Below, one piece after another: positions 30,932 to 38,957 of a DNA stretch of 39,914 nucleotides. The DNA comes from an uncultured Oscillospiraceae bacterium (lineage in GTDB: Bacteria; Bacillota; Clostridia; Oscillospirales; Oscillospiraceae): positions 1 through 39,914 of the forward strand of contig CAKUHJ010000003.1 of assembly GCA_934655935.1 (NCBI GenBank), in the 5' to 3' direction. The translations under genes were made by a program, and so were the position numbers. How positions within the stretch are numbered: position 1 is the first letter of the stretch; every line of letters starts with the position of its first letter. Below the pieces are notes generated by a model that was given only the letters and a program-made list of their open reading frames with translations, did no database searches and was not told the origin of the DNA.

Positions 30932-32812
30932 TTGGCAGAGTTTTTACCCATCAGCCGGAAGGACATGGACGCGCGCGGCTGGCAGCAATGCGACTTTGTC
31001 TACATCACCGGCGACGCGTATGTCGACCATCCGTCCTTCGGCTGCGCGATTATCTCGCGCGTGCTCGAGCAGGCCGGCTATAAGGTCGGCGTCATTTCAC
31101 AGCCTGACTGGAAAAATCCCGCCTCCATCGGCATTCTCGGCGCGCCGAGGCTTGCCTTTCTGGTCTCCGGCGGCAATATGGACTCGATGGTCAACCATTA
31201 TTCCGTATCGAAAAAGCGCCGGAAGACCGACGCCTACACCCCGGGCGGCGAGATGGGGCGGCGCCCGGATTACGCGGTGGTGGTCTACTGCAACCTGATC
31301 CGTCAGACCTTCAAAAAAACGCCGATTCTCATCGGCGGCATCGAGGCAAGCCTCCGACGACTTGCGCACTATGACTACTGGTCCGACCGGCGCAAGCGCT
31401 CCATTCTTCTTGACGCGCAGGCGGATCTTCTGCTCTACGGCATGGGCGAGCGCTCCATCGTAGAGGCGGCAGAGGCCCTGAACGACGGCGTCAGCGTCCG
31501 GGACCTGACCTATCTGGACGGCACCGTTTATGCCACGCGCCAGCCCGACGACTTTGCCGATTCCATCGTGCTGCCGTCCTACGGAGAAATCTGCGCCAGC
31601 GGAAAAAAATACGCCGAAAGCTTCGCCATTCAATCCCGCAATACCGACCCCTTCACCGCCAGGCGCCTCATTGAGCCCTATCCGGACGGCACGTTCGTCG
31701 TCCAGAATCCGCCGCAGAAGCCGCTTTCCCAGGCGGAGATGGACGCGGTGTACGATCTGCCGTACACCGGAACCTTCCACCCCAGCTATCGCAAGCGCGG
31801 CGGCGTGCCGGCCATTTCCGAGGTCCGCTTCAGCCTGACGTCCTGCCGGGGCTGCTTCGGTGCGTGCAGCTTCTGCGCGCTGACGTTCCACCAGGGCCGG
31901 ATCATTCAGTCCCGCAGCCACGAATCTATCCTCCGCGAGGCGGAAAAAATGACGCGCGCGCCGGATTTCAAGGGCTATATCCACGACGTCGGCGGCCCGA
32001 CGGCAGACTTCCGCCTTCCGGCGTGCAAAAAGCAGCTGACAAAGGGCGTCTGCCCGAACCGGCAGTGCCTGTTCCCCTCGCCCTGCAAAAATCTGGTCGC
32101 CGACCATACGGACTATCTGGCGCTGCTGCGGAAGCTCCGCAAGCTCCCCGGCGTCAAAAAGGTCTTCATCCGCAGCGGCATCCGCTTTGACTACCTGATG
32201 GCGGACAAGTCAGACGTCTTTTTCAAGGAGCTGGTCCGCTATCACATCTCCGGCCAGCTCAAGGTCGCGCCGGAGCACGTCTCGGACGCAGTGCTTTCCC
32301 GGATGGGCAAGCCGCCGCACAGCGTCTATCTTGCCTTCAGCCGGAAATACGCGGAGCTCAACCGGCAGGAGGGGATGAAGCAGTATCTGGTGCCCTATCT
32401 CATGTCCTCGCATCCGGGCTGCACCATGCAGGAGGCCGTAAAGCTTGCAGAGTTTCTGCGCGACACCGGCCACGAGCCGGAGCAGGTGCAGGATTTCTAT
32501 CCCACGCCCTCCACGCTCTCCACGCTCATGTATGACACCGGCTATGACCCGCGGACGATGGAGAAGGTCTATGTTCCGAAAAATCCGCACGAAAAGGCCA
32601 TGCAGCGTGCGCTCATGCAGTACCGCGAGGCGAAAAACTACGCGCTGGTGCGCGAGGCGCTGGTGCTTGCCGGGCGCGAGGATCTGATCGGCTTCGGCAG
32701 CAAGTGCCTCATCCGCCCCTATCCGCCCCGCAGCCGCGGCGCGGAGAAAGCTCCGCCCGCGAAAAAGCCCGCCGCCGGCAAGACGCCGCCCGCAAAAAAA
32801 CGGCGCGGCTGA
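30932..32812 (+). CDS. YgiQ family radical SAM protein
   Basis: A 626-residue protein. The N-terminal region has DVYIDHPSFG-like VYITGDAYVDHPSFGCAIISR, typical of YgiQ (UPF0313). The radical SAM cluster cysteines are C308, C312 and C315 in CFGACSFC. RSHESILREAEKM and HVSDAVLSRMGKP are further family segments. The last 30 residues are rich in Lys, Pro and Ala, a disordered basic tail common in the family. The start is TTG at 30932, 8 bases behind AGGAGG; no ATG fits. The physiological reaction is not known to me. Confidence 0.93.
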   Translation: MAEFLPISRKDMDARGWQQCDFVYITGDAYVDHPSFGCAIISRVLEQAGYKVGVISQPDWKNPASIGILGAPRLAFLVSGGNMDSMVNHYSVSKKRRKTDAYTPGGEMGRRPDYAVVVYCNLIRQTFKKTPILIGGIEASLRRLAHYDYWSDRRKRSILLDAQADLLLYGMGERSIVEAAEALNDGVSVRDLTYLDGTVYATRQPDDFADSIVLPSYGEICASGKKYAESFAIQSRNTDPFTARRLIEPYPDGTFVVQNPPQKPLSQAEMDAVYDLPYTGTFHPSYRKRGGVPAISEVRFSLTSCRGCFGACSFCALTFHQGRIIQSRSHESILREAEKMTRAPDFKGYIHDVGGPTADFRLPACKKQLTKGVCPNRQCLFPSPCKNLVADHTDYLALLRKLRKLPGVKKVFIRSGIRFDYLMADKSDVFFKELVRYHISGQLKVAPEHVSDAVLSRMGKPPHSVYLAFSRKYAELNRQEGMKQYLVPYLMSSHPGCTMQEAVKLAEFLRDTGHEPEQVQDFYPTPSTLSTLMYDTGYDPRTMEKVYVPKNPHEKAMQRALMQYREAKNYALVREALVLAGREDLIGFGSKCLIRPYPPRSRGAEKAPPAKKPAAGKTPPAKKRRG

Positions 32813-32887
32813 AACGCAAAGATCGGCGGAATGATTGCCCCCGGCCGCATCATATATTCTTCCAGATGAACAAAACGAGGTGGAAGA

Positions 32888-33520
32888 ATGGAAAACACGG
32901 CCAACCGCATTACCGTTACCGGGGAACTCCGGCAGCTTCCGGAGTTCTCTCACACCAACCACGGACGAAAATTCTACCGGCTGCTGCTCGGCGTGGAGCG
33001 GCTTTCCGGCACGGAGGATCTTCTGCCCGTCATTGCCGCAGAGGATACGCTGCAGCGCGCCGGGCTTTTTTCCGGCGAACGCTTCTGCGTCACGGGGCAG
33101 CTGCGCTCATGCAGCAGCCGCCTGCCGGAGGGACGGAAGCTGCTGATCTACGTCTTTGCCGCGTCGCTTGACACCACGCAGCAGCCGCCGGAAAACGACG
33201 TGCAGCTGCAGGGCGCGGTCTGTAAGCCGCCCATTTTCCGCAGAACGCCCCTTGGCCGGGAAATCTGCGACCTGATGCTCCGCGTGCCGCGGCCCTATGA
33301 CCGCTCCGATTACATCCCCGTGATTCTCTGGGGGCGGCTTGCACAGAGCGCAGCCGGGCTCTGTGCGGGCGCGCGCATCCGCGTCACAGGGCGGCTGCAG
33401 AGCCGCGAATATGTCAAGCAGCTTGAGACCGGCCCCGAGACGCGCACCGCATATGAGCTTTCCGCAGGAGGCTTCGAGCCCGTGGAGGAGGAAGCTCAGA
33501 ATTTCACGGAATATTTTTGA
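32888..33520 (+). CDS. two-OB-fold single-stranded-DNA-binding-like protein
   Basis: A 210-residue protein with two SSB-type OB-folds in tandem. The first (about 6-78) is ITVTGELRQLPEFSHTNHGRKFYRLLLGV to RFCVTGQLRS; the second (about 103-180) is VQLQGAVCKPPIFRRTPLGREICDLML through YIPVILWGRLAQ to RIRVTGRLQSREY. The second fold reads like a PriB/SSB primosomal strand set. It lacks the acidic DDIPF-type C-terminal tail of true SSB, so it is unlikely to be the main SSB; a role in replication restart or recombination is inference. GAGGTGGAAG precedes the ATG. Confidence 0.75.
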   Translation: MENTANRITVTGELRQLPEFSHTNHGRKFYRLLLGVERLSGTEDLLPVIAAEDTLQRAGLFSGERFCVTGQLRSCSSRLPEGRKLLIYVFAASLDTTQQPPENDVQLQGAVCKPPIFRRTPLGREICDLMLRVPRPYDRSDYIPVILWGRLAQSAAGLCAGARIRVTGRLQSREYVKQLETGPETRTAYELSAGGFEPVEEEAQNFTEYF

Positions 33521-33597
33521 AATTTCTGCAACCTGACCGCAAAGGAATCCGTCTTCATAAGTGACCGAACCATATAGATACAGAAAGGGGAACTATT

Positions 33598-34647
33598 ATG
33601 AACGCGAAAAAGCTTCTTGCCCTGGGCCTAGCGCTGCTGCTCGTGCTGGCCGCCTTCTGCGGCTGCGCCGCAAGCCCCAAAGCGATGATGGACACCGCCG
33701 CATCCACGCCCTATGCGATGCAATACACTTCCAACGCCAAGGCAGAGGAAAGCGGCCTCACAGAGGACGCATACCCGGCGGAGGAGCCTGCCGGAGCGCT
33801 CGAATCCGAGGAGCTCAACACCTCCGGCTTTGACAGCGGAAGCGGCGGGATTGACTATGATCAGGCGCTTGCGGACTACACCGCAAAAATTATCTACTCC
33901 GCATCCATCTCCGCCCAGACCACAGAGTTTGACAAGGCGGTGGCCAGCCTTGAAAAAATGGTCGCGGACTACAAGGGCTTTATCCAGAACTCCAATATCT
34001 CCGGCAACACCTGCTACAATGACGACGGCACCACCACCGTTGTCGACCGCTGGGCCTATTACACCGTCCGCATTCCCGCGGCAAAATTCGAATCCTTCCT
34101 GCAGCAGGCGGACGGCCTCGGAAATGTCACCCAGGCCACGCGGAACGCCGAAAATGTGACCTCGGCCTATACCGATTATGAGGCTCGGCTGTCCGCGCTG
34201 AACACGCAGGAGGAGCGGCTTCTGAGCATGCTTGAAAAGAGCGAGGACGTCGAAAGCCTCATCGCGCTCGAGCAGCGCCTTTCGGATGTACGCTACGAAA
34301 TTGAATCCATCGAACGCAATCTCCGCAACCTGGATCAGCAGATCAGCTATTCCACCGTCAGCATCGAACTGCAGGAGGTGGAGGTCTACACGCCGACAGT
34401 TCCTGTTCAGCGCTCGTTCGGCGAAAAGCTCTCCTCCGCGTTCTCGGACGGCTGGAGAGGCTTCACCCGGGGCCTGCAGCGGCTGGCTCTGAACCTTGCC
34501 GAGGCTCTGCCGACGCTGGTGCTGGTCGCAGTTCTTTTCCTGGTCGCATTCCTGATCGTGCGTGCGTCCGTCCGAAAAAGCCGCGCAAAGCGCGCGGCAA
34601 AAAAAGAGGCCTCCGCTCCGCAGCCGGAGCAAAAGCCCGAGACGTAA
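33598..34647 (+). CDS. DUF4349 lipoprotein
   Basis: A 349-residue membrane-anchored protein. A lipoprotein signal (ALLLVLAAFCGC, Cys near 23) leads the mature chain. A low-complexity acidic linker (about 30-85) follows, then the DUF4349 domain (IIYSASISAQTTEFDKAVASLEKMV to VSIELQEVEVYTP) with a coiled-coil segment near 195-260, then one membrane helix (ALPTLVLVAVLFLVAFLIV, about 305-325) and a basic cytoplasmic tail. AAAGGGGAA lies before ATG 33598. Function unknown. It ends at a terminator shared with the convergent homocysteine-methyltransferase gene. Confidence 0.88.
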   Translation: MNAKKLLALGLALLLVLAAFCGCAASPKAMMDTAASTPYAMQYTSNAKAEESGLTEDAYPAEEPAGALESEELNTSGFDSGSGGIDYDQALADYTAKIIYSASISAQTTEFDKAVASLEKMVADYKGFIQNSNISGNTCYNDDGTTTVVDRWAYYTVRIPAAKFESFLQQADGLGNVTQATRNAENVTSAYTDYEARLSALNTQEERLLSMLEKSEDVESLIALEQRLSDVRYEIESIERNLRNLDQQISYSTVSIELQEVEVYTPTVPVQRSFGEKLSSAFSDGWRGFTRGLQRLALNLAEALPTLVLVAVLFLVAFLIVRASVRKSRAKRAAKKEASAPQPEQKPET

Positions 34648-34711
34648 AGAACGATTGAAACTTTATTTGCGCCTGCGGGCGCAAACTCTACGAGGTCTTT
34701 TGACACGCCGG

Positions 34712-34740
34712 GCCGGGCGGCTTTGCCGCCCGGCTCTTTT
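34712..34740 (+). terminator. terminator between convergent genes
   Basis: A perfect 10-bp GC stem (34712-34721 and 34725-34734) with loop TTT, followed by TCTTTT. It closes the DUF4349 transcript on the plus strand and may stop the minus-strand transcript that ends at 34739. A second small hairpin (about 34667-34686) lies just upstream. Confidence 0.85.
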
Positions 34741-35623
34741 ACTGCTTTTGAAAAACAGCGTCGCGCAGGCTCCGGATAAAGCGCGCGTCCGTGCCGCAGC
34801 AGCCGCCCAGCAGGCCCGCGCCCGCCGCGTGCAGCGGCAGCATTGCCTGGGAAAAGGCCTCGGGCGTCACGGAATAGACCGCCTCGCCCGTGTCGAGCAT
34901 TCTTGGAAGCCCCGCATTCGGCTTGCAGAGAATCGGAAGCTCCGTCTGCGCGCGCATGGAAAGGACCACGCTTTCCAGCATATCCGGCCCGAACGAGCAG
35001 TTGACGCCAATCGCGTCCGCGCCGAGCTCCGGCAGGATTTCCGCAGCCTGCGCGCAGTCGCCGTCAAAATAGCAGTGTCCGTCCGCCTGCACGGAAAAGG
35101 AGCACAGAACCGGAACTTCTGCGCTCAGGGCCCGGATTGACTCTACCGCGGCCATCGCCTCCGTCAGCCCCATCAGCGTCTCCACAAGCAGCACATCCGC
35201 GCCGCCTTCCAGCAGGGCCTCCGCCTGGCGCGAATAGACGTCCAGGAGCTTCTGGTACTCCGCGCTCATCTCCGGAAGGACCGGCCTGCCGGTTGTGGTC
35301 ATATCTCCGGCAACAAGCGCCCGCCCCTGCACGCATTCGCGCGTCAGCTCCGCCAGCGCGCGGTTCAGCTGCTGCACCTGCCCCTCCAGACCATATGCGC
35401 GGAGCAGAACCTCATTTGCACCGAAGCTTGGCACGCACAGCATTTCGCTTCCGGCGACAAGATAGCTTTCCTGCAGCGCCCGGACCGTCTGCGGGTGTGC
35501 AAGCGCCCATGCTTCCGCGCATACGCCGGGCCTCAGACCGGCCTTGCGGAAGTTGCTGCCGGTCGCGCCGTCAAGAAGACGCACGCGCGCCCGGCACCAG
35601 GCCTGAAATTCCGTTCTTGTCAT
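34739..35623 (-). CDS. homocysteine S-methyltransferase family protein (single domain)
   Basis: A 294-residue TIM-barrel protein. The zinc ligands are C209 (GVNCSFGP) and C275-C276 (GGCCGT); LLDGATGSNF near 17-25 is the N-terminal signature. This is the homocysteine-methylating module as in MetH/BHMT. It has no folate, cobalamin or reactivation domains, so the methyl donor is unknown: S-methylmethionine, a betaine, or a separate corrinoid protein. Its start overlaps the sir2 gene by 4 bases (ATGA), making it the last gene of the rimM operon. The family call is firm; the substrate is not. Confidence 0.85.
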   Translation of the reverse strand: MTRTEFQAWCRARVRLLDGATGSNFRKAGLRPGVCAEAWALAHPQTVRALQESYLVAGSEMLCVPSFGANEVLLRAYGLEGQVQQLNRALAELTRECVQGRALVAGDMTTTGRPVLPEMSAEYQKLLDVYSRQAEALLEGGADVLLVETLMGLTEAMAAVESIRALSAEVPVLCSFSVQADGHCYFDGDCAQAAEILPELGADAIGVNCSFGPDMLESVVLSMRAQTELPILCKPNAGLPRMLDTGEAVYSVTPEAFSQAMLPLHAAGAGLLGGCCGTDARFIRSLRDAVFQKQ

Positions 35624-36345
35624 CCTGTGATCTCCCCGAACACCTCGCCGATGGGCGCATGCAGGACCAGATTCGCCTCGCTGTCGTACGGCGTCTCATC
35701 CCGGTTCAGAAGCACAAGCCGCTTTCCCCGGTAATAGCGGATCAGGCCAGCCGCCGGGTAGACCGTCAGCGAGGTTCCGCCGACCAGCAGCACCTCCGCC
35801 TCCGCGATGGCACGGATGGCCCCCTCGACGGTCTGCTCGTCCAGGCTCTCGCCATAAAGCACAACGTCCGGCTTGATCAGCCCGCCGCACTCGCAGCGCG
35901 GCACGTCCGCGCCGTTGCGGATGAAGGCTGCGGAATAGGCCCTGCCGCAGCAGGTGCAATGGTTGCGGTATATCGAGCCGTGCAGCTCATAGACGTTTTT
36001 GCTTCCGGCCTTCTGGTGGAGGCCGTCAATATTCTGCGTGACGACGGCGCGCAGCCTTCCCTCCGCCTCCCATTCGGCCAGCCGCCGGTGCGCCATATTG
36101 GGCTGCGCGTCCAGCGGCAGCATCTTTTCCCGGTAGAAGCGGTAGAAATCCGCCGTATGCTGATAGAAAAAGCTATGGCTGAGAATGGTCTCGGGCGGAT
36201 AATCGAATGTCTGCCGGTACAGGCCGTCCACACTGCGGAAATCCGGAATGCCGGATTCCGTCGATACGCCCGCGCCGCCGAAAAAGACAATGTTGTCACT
36301 TTCGGTAATCCAGGTTTTTAGGGTCTCGATTTCGGAAGTCCTCAT
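35620..36345 (-). CDS. NAD-dependent protein deacylase, Sir2 family
   Basis: A 241-residue sirtuin. The NAD-binding motifs are GGAGVSTESGIPDFRS (23-38) and TQNIDGLH (103-110), with the catalytic histidine H122 in ELHGS. The zinc cysteines are C130, C133, C151 and C153. PDVVLYGESL and VGGTSLTVYP complete the fold. It deacylates lysines on metabolic enzymes. The ATG at 36345 lies 50 bases inside the 3' end of trmD; the next methionine is past the NAD motif, so the overlap must be real. It is coupled to the methyltransferase gene downstream. Confidence 0.95.
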   Translation of the reverse strand: MRTSEIETLKTWITESDNIVFFGGAGVSTESGIPDFRSVDGLYRQTFDYPPETILSHSFFYQHTADFYRFYREKMLPLDAQPNMAHRRLAEWEAEGRLRAVVTQNIDGLHQKAGSKNVYELHGSIYRNHCTCCGRAYSAAFIRNGADVPRCECGGLIKPDVVLYGESLDEQTVEGAIRAIAEAEVLLVGGTSLTVYPAAGLIRYYRGKRLVLLNRDETPYDSEANLVLHAPIGEVFGEITG

Positions 36346-37087
36346 TTTCTGCCTCCAGTTCGGCTACAAATTTCCGTTCGGCACGCGTTTTATAGGCAAA
36401 GCGCAGCTTCCGGAACAAATCGGGTCTTCGGTACATGGTTCTTAAAATCGATTGCTTCCTGCGCCAGCGGTCCACCTTCTCATGGTTTCCGGAAAGCAGC
36501 ACCTCCGGCACCTCCAGCCCGTGCCAGCTGGCCGGGCGGGAATACTGCGGATATTCCAGAAGGCCGGACCAGTGGCTCTCATCGGTAAAGCACACCTCGT
36601 CCCCCAGCACGCCCGGAATCAGGCGGGAAACCGCGTCCACAATAGCCATCGCCGGGATTTCGCCCCCGGTCAGGACAAAGTCCCCGATGGAAAGCTCCTC
36701 ATCCACACATTCGTCGATAAAGCGCTGGTCAACGCCCTCATAATGCCCGCAGACCAGGATGATATTCTCCTGCTCCCGCTGCAGCCGCCGCGCCGCACCC
36801 TGGTCAAACACGCCGCCGCAGGGGGAAAGAAAAATCGTGTGGACCGGCGCGCCGGCCTCGTCGCAGACGGCCTGCCAGCAGCGGTAGAGCGCGTCGCACT
36901 GCAAAATGGCGCCGCGCCCGCCGCCGTAGGGATAATCGTCCACCTGGTTCTGGCGGTTTGCCGTATAGTCGCGGATCTGATGGGCGTGGATTTCCAGGAG
37001 GCCCTTTTTCTGCGCGCGGCCAAGAATGCTGCTTTCCATCATCGGCGCAACCGCGTCCGGAAACAGCGTCAGAATATCAAAGCGCAT
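36296..37087 (-). CDS. trmD: tRNA (guanine37-N1)-methyltransferase
   Basis: A 263-residue SPOUT methyltransferase that makes m1G37, needed to hold reading frame. It starts MRFDILTLFPDAVAPMMESS; the knot region includes LSPCGGVFDQ, ILVCGHYEGVDQRFID and SIGDFVLTGGEIPAMAIVDAVSR. The C-terminal 30 residues (RAERKFVAELEAENEDF...) extend past the usual end and overlap the sir2 start by 50 bases. It lies 4 bases after rimM, the classical order. Confidence 0.98.
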   Translation of the reverse strand: MRFDILTLFPDAVAPMMESSILGRAQKKGLLEIHAHQIRDYTANRQNQVDDYPYGGGRGAILQCDALYRCWQAVCDEAGAPVHTIFLSPCGGVFDQGAARRLQREQENIILVCGHYEGVDQRFIDECVDEELSIGDFVLTGGEIPAMAIVDAVSRLIPGVLGDEVCFTDESHWSGLLEYPQYSRPASWHGLEVPEVLLSGNHEKVDRWRRKQSILRTMYRRPDLFRKLRFAYKTRAERKFVAELEAENEDFRNRDPKNLDYRK

Positions 37088-37091
37088 CGCC

Positions 37092-37580
37092 CTACATCCC
37101 CTCAATCCGGCGCACCCGCACAAAACCCTCGTCTGTGTTGCGCTCCAGGATGAACTCCGGCACGGCCGGAATCAGGATTTCCTCCTTTTCAGGCGTCTGC
37201 ACCACATAGACGTCGTTTGCGCCCGTAAAAAGGACGTCCTTGACCACGCCGAGCTGCACGCCGTCCTCATAGACCGGCAGACCCAGAAGATCCTGAATGA
37301 AGACGGCGCCCTCGGGCAGCCGGACGTCGGCCCGGTCGAAGCAGACGATCTGCTCGCGCAGACGGTTCGCCGCCTCCACATCGTCCACGCCCGCAAGCTT
37401 CATCAGGACGCAGCCCTTCTGCACTCTGGCTGCCTCCACCGGGTAGGCCCTGCCGGAGAGAAAAATCTGCGGCAGGGCCAGAAGGAACTCCGGCCCGTCG
37501 GCCCAGGGCAGAATCTTGACCTCGCCGTGCAGACCATGTGTGGAGACGATTTTCCCGGTCTGCAGATATTGCTGTTTCAT
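37092..37580 (-). CDS. rimM: 16S rRNA processing protein RimM
   Basis: A 162-residue ribosome-maturation factor. It has an N-terminal RimM fold (QTGKIVSTHGLHGEVKILPW) and a C-terminal PRC-barrel (IQDLLGLPVYEDGVQLGVVKDVL, YVVQTPEKEEILIPAVPEF). It acts on 30S head assembly. The start at 37580 is behind GGAGGGA; the frame is open upstream but lacks homology. The usual rpsP upstream and rplS downstream are absent; instead Sir2 and a methyltransferase follow trmD. Confidence 0.96.
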   Translation of the reverse strand: MKQQYLQTGKIVSTHGLHGEVKILPWADGPEFLLALPQIFLSGRAYPVEAARVQKGCVLMKLAGVDDVEAANRLREQIVCFDRADVRLPEGAVFIQDLLGLPVYEDGVQLGVVKDVLFTGANDVYVVQTPEKEEILIPAVPEFILERNTDEGFVRVRRIEGM

Positions 37581-37610
37581 ATGCGTCCCTCCGCTGCGTG
37601 CTTTTTCTTT

Positions 37611-37639
37611 AGTATACTGCATTTGCACGGCGCAGACAA
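37611..37639 (-). promoter_or_regulatory. sigma-A promoter of the rimM operon
   Basis: TTGTCT (37634-37639), 17 bases and TATACT (37611-37616) on the minus strand, about 30 bases before rimM. Confidence 0.7.
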
Positions 37640-37663
37640 GGAATTTTTCCGCCGCAGGCAAAC

Positions 37664-37687
37664 GGCCCGGAGGTTTTCCTCCGGGCC
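37664..37687 (-). terminator. hairpin after the DUF436 gene
   Basis: A perfect 10-bp stem (37664-37673 and 37678-37687) with a 4-base loop lies 25 bases past the DUF436 stop and just upstream of the rimM promoter. The following U-run is poor (GTTTG), so it may be only a partial terminator. Confidence 0.55.
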
Positions 37688-37711
37688 CTTGGCGGTTCAA
37701 AAAGTGCCTGT

Positions 37712-38257
37712 TTAAAGCGCCTGATAGACGGCGCGCTCGCCGCCGATGTATTTCGGGCGCGTGCGCGCGCAGAGAATGTTCGCCTCGCCAATCTGCTTCA
37801 GCGACAGCCGCACCGGAACCGCTACGCGGCGCAGGTGCATGCCGATGAGCGTGCCCCCGATGTCAAGTCCCGCGTCGGCGACCACGGTCTCCACGAGAAC
37901 CGGGTCCTGAAAATTCTCCCAGGCCGTCACGGCAAAGGAGCCGCCCGCGTGGAGCTGCGGAATGGCGTTGACAATTTCAAAGCCGGAGCGCTCGGCAACC
38001 GCGCGCTCCACAACGAGCGCGCGGTTCAGATGTTCGCAGCACTGCGCGGCAAGCGCGACGCCCTGTGCCTGCAGAAGCGGATAGATTCCGGCGAAGGCCG
38101 CCTGCGCCGCCTCAAGGCTGGAGCCCTTGCCGATGCGCGCGCCAACCATTTCGCTGGAGGAGCAGCCGACCACAAAGAGCTGGCCGGGTCTGAGCTTCGC
38201 GGCGGCCAGCAGCTCGGTGACCGCCTGCCTGGCCTGCGCGGTTATTTCCTCATACAT
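37712..38257 (-). CDS. DUF436 / YwlG family protein (TIGR01440)
   Basis: A 181-residue conserved Firmicute protein. It starts MYEEITAQARQAVTELL and has FVVGCSSSEMVGARIGKGSS, LAAQCCEHLNRALVVE, AWENFQDPVLVE and the C-terminal HLRRVAVPVR and RTRPKYIGGER, characteristic of the family. No established biochemical function is known to me. It follows the ECF S-component gene after a 7-base gap, so the two are co-transcribed. The start at 38257 sits behind AAAGGTGA with a rather long spacer. Confidence 0.9.
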   Translation of the reverse strand: MYEEITAQARQAVTELLAAAKLRPGQLFVVGCSSSEMVGARIGKGSSLEAAQAAFAGIYPLLQAQGVALAAQCCEHLNRALVVERAVAERSGFEIVNAIPQLHAGGSFAVTAWENFQDPVLVETVVADAGLDIGGTLIGMHLRRVAVPVRLSLKQIGEANILCARTRPKYIGGERAVYQAL

Positions 38258-38264
38258 AAATGCT

Positions 38265-38795
38265 TTATTCACCTTTCCAGAATGTTTTTTGAAGCTGCTG
38301 TACACGGCTGAGCGCCGTGTAGAGAAGCACGGACAGAACGACGCCTGCGGCGCCCTGAACCAGATTGTTGGGAATGGAGGCTGCGGCTGCCAGGCCCTTG
38401 CCCAGGATCAGCGCCTTATAGCCGAAGTAGCCCACCACCATGACAATTTCGGACGGCAGCTCGCAGAGCGCCAGCTTCCAGACCGGGATTTTCTTTCCGC
38501 TCTTCAGAAGCGGACGTACCATAAACGCCGCAATCAGCGCCACAAGGCCCTTGATGAGAAAGGTCCCCGGCACGTAGTGCATATAGCCGGCCAGAAGATC
38601 TGCAAGGCCGCTGCCGATACCGGCCGCAAAAAAGCCGTACCACGGGCCGAGCGTCAGGCCGGCCAGCAGGCACATGCAGTCGCCGAGATTTGTATAGCCG
38701 CCCACGGTCGGGACCTGAATCACGACGGTCGCCACATAGGTCAGCGCCGCCAGCAGACCTGCCAGAACCACGCGTTCAAGATGTTTCTGTTTCAT
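38265..38795 (-). CDS. ECF transporter S component (PF07155-like)
   Basis: A 176-residue membrane protein with about five or six hydrophobic segments. VIQVPTVGGYTNLGDCMCLLAGLTLGPWYGFFAAGIGSGLADLLAGY, broken into short helices, is the typical S-component core: a substrate loop after helix 1, a G-x-N-x-G-D stretch, then helix-turn-helix. S components bind a vitamin or similar small molecule and share energising subunits encoded elsewhere (group II ECF). The substrate cannot be told from sequence, and no riboswitch lies upstream. AGTGGAGGG precedes the ATG. It may be a vitamin-family importer. Confidence 0.8.
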   Translation of the reverse strand: MKQKHLERVVLAGLLAALTYVATVVIQVPTVGGYTNLGDCMCLLAGLTLGPWYGFFAAGIGSGLADLLAGYMHYVPGTFLIKGLVALIAAFMVRPLLKSGKKIPVWKLALCELPSEIVMVVGYFGYKALILGKGLAAAASIPNNLVQGAAGVVLSVLLYTALSRVQQLQKTFWKGE

Positions 38796-38825
38796 ACCAA
38801 ACCCTCCACTTGTGTTTGTGGGCCC

Positions 38826-38853
38826 ATCATAGCACGGAACTGGTATGAATGAA
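38826..38853 (-). promoter_or_regulatory. probable sigma-A promoter of the ECF/DUF436 pair
   Basis: TTCATT (38848-38853), 16 bases and TATGAT (38826-38831) on the minus strand, about 30 bases before the ECF start. The leader is too short for a riboswitch. Confidence 0.55.
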
Positions 38854-38914
38854 ATCTCCAAATTAATATTATTCTATGGTACCAGATTGGCATCGCTGCA
38901 CTGTCCGCATAAAT

Positions 38915-38940
38915 CAAGGCGCCGCAGCCGCGGCGCCTTG
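38915..38940 (-). terminator. terminator of gdhA
   Basis: A 10- to 11-bp GC-rich stem (CAAGGCGCCG / CGGCGCCTTG) with a short loop lies about 18 bases past the gdhA stop. On the minus strand it is followed by ATTTATG. Confidence 0.7.
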
Positions 38941-38957
38941 AGAGACTATATGCGGTT

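Noticed and set aside
38796..38880. Vitamin riboswitch upstream of the ECF S component
   Set aside because: The predicted leader is only about 25-30 bases and shows no conserved aptamer motif.
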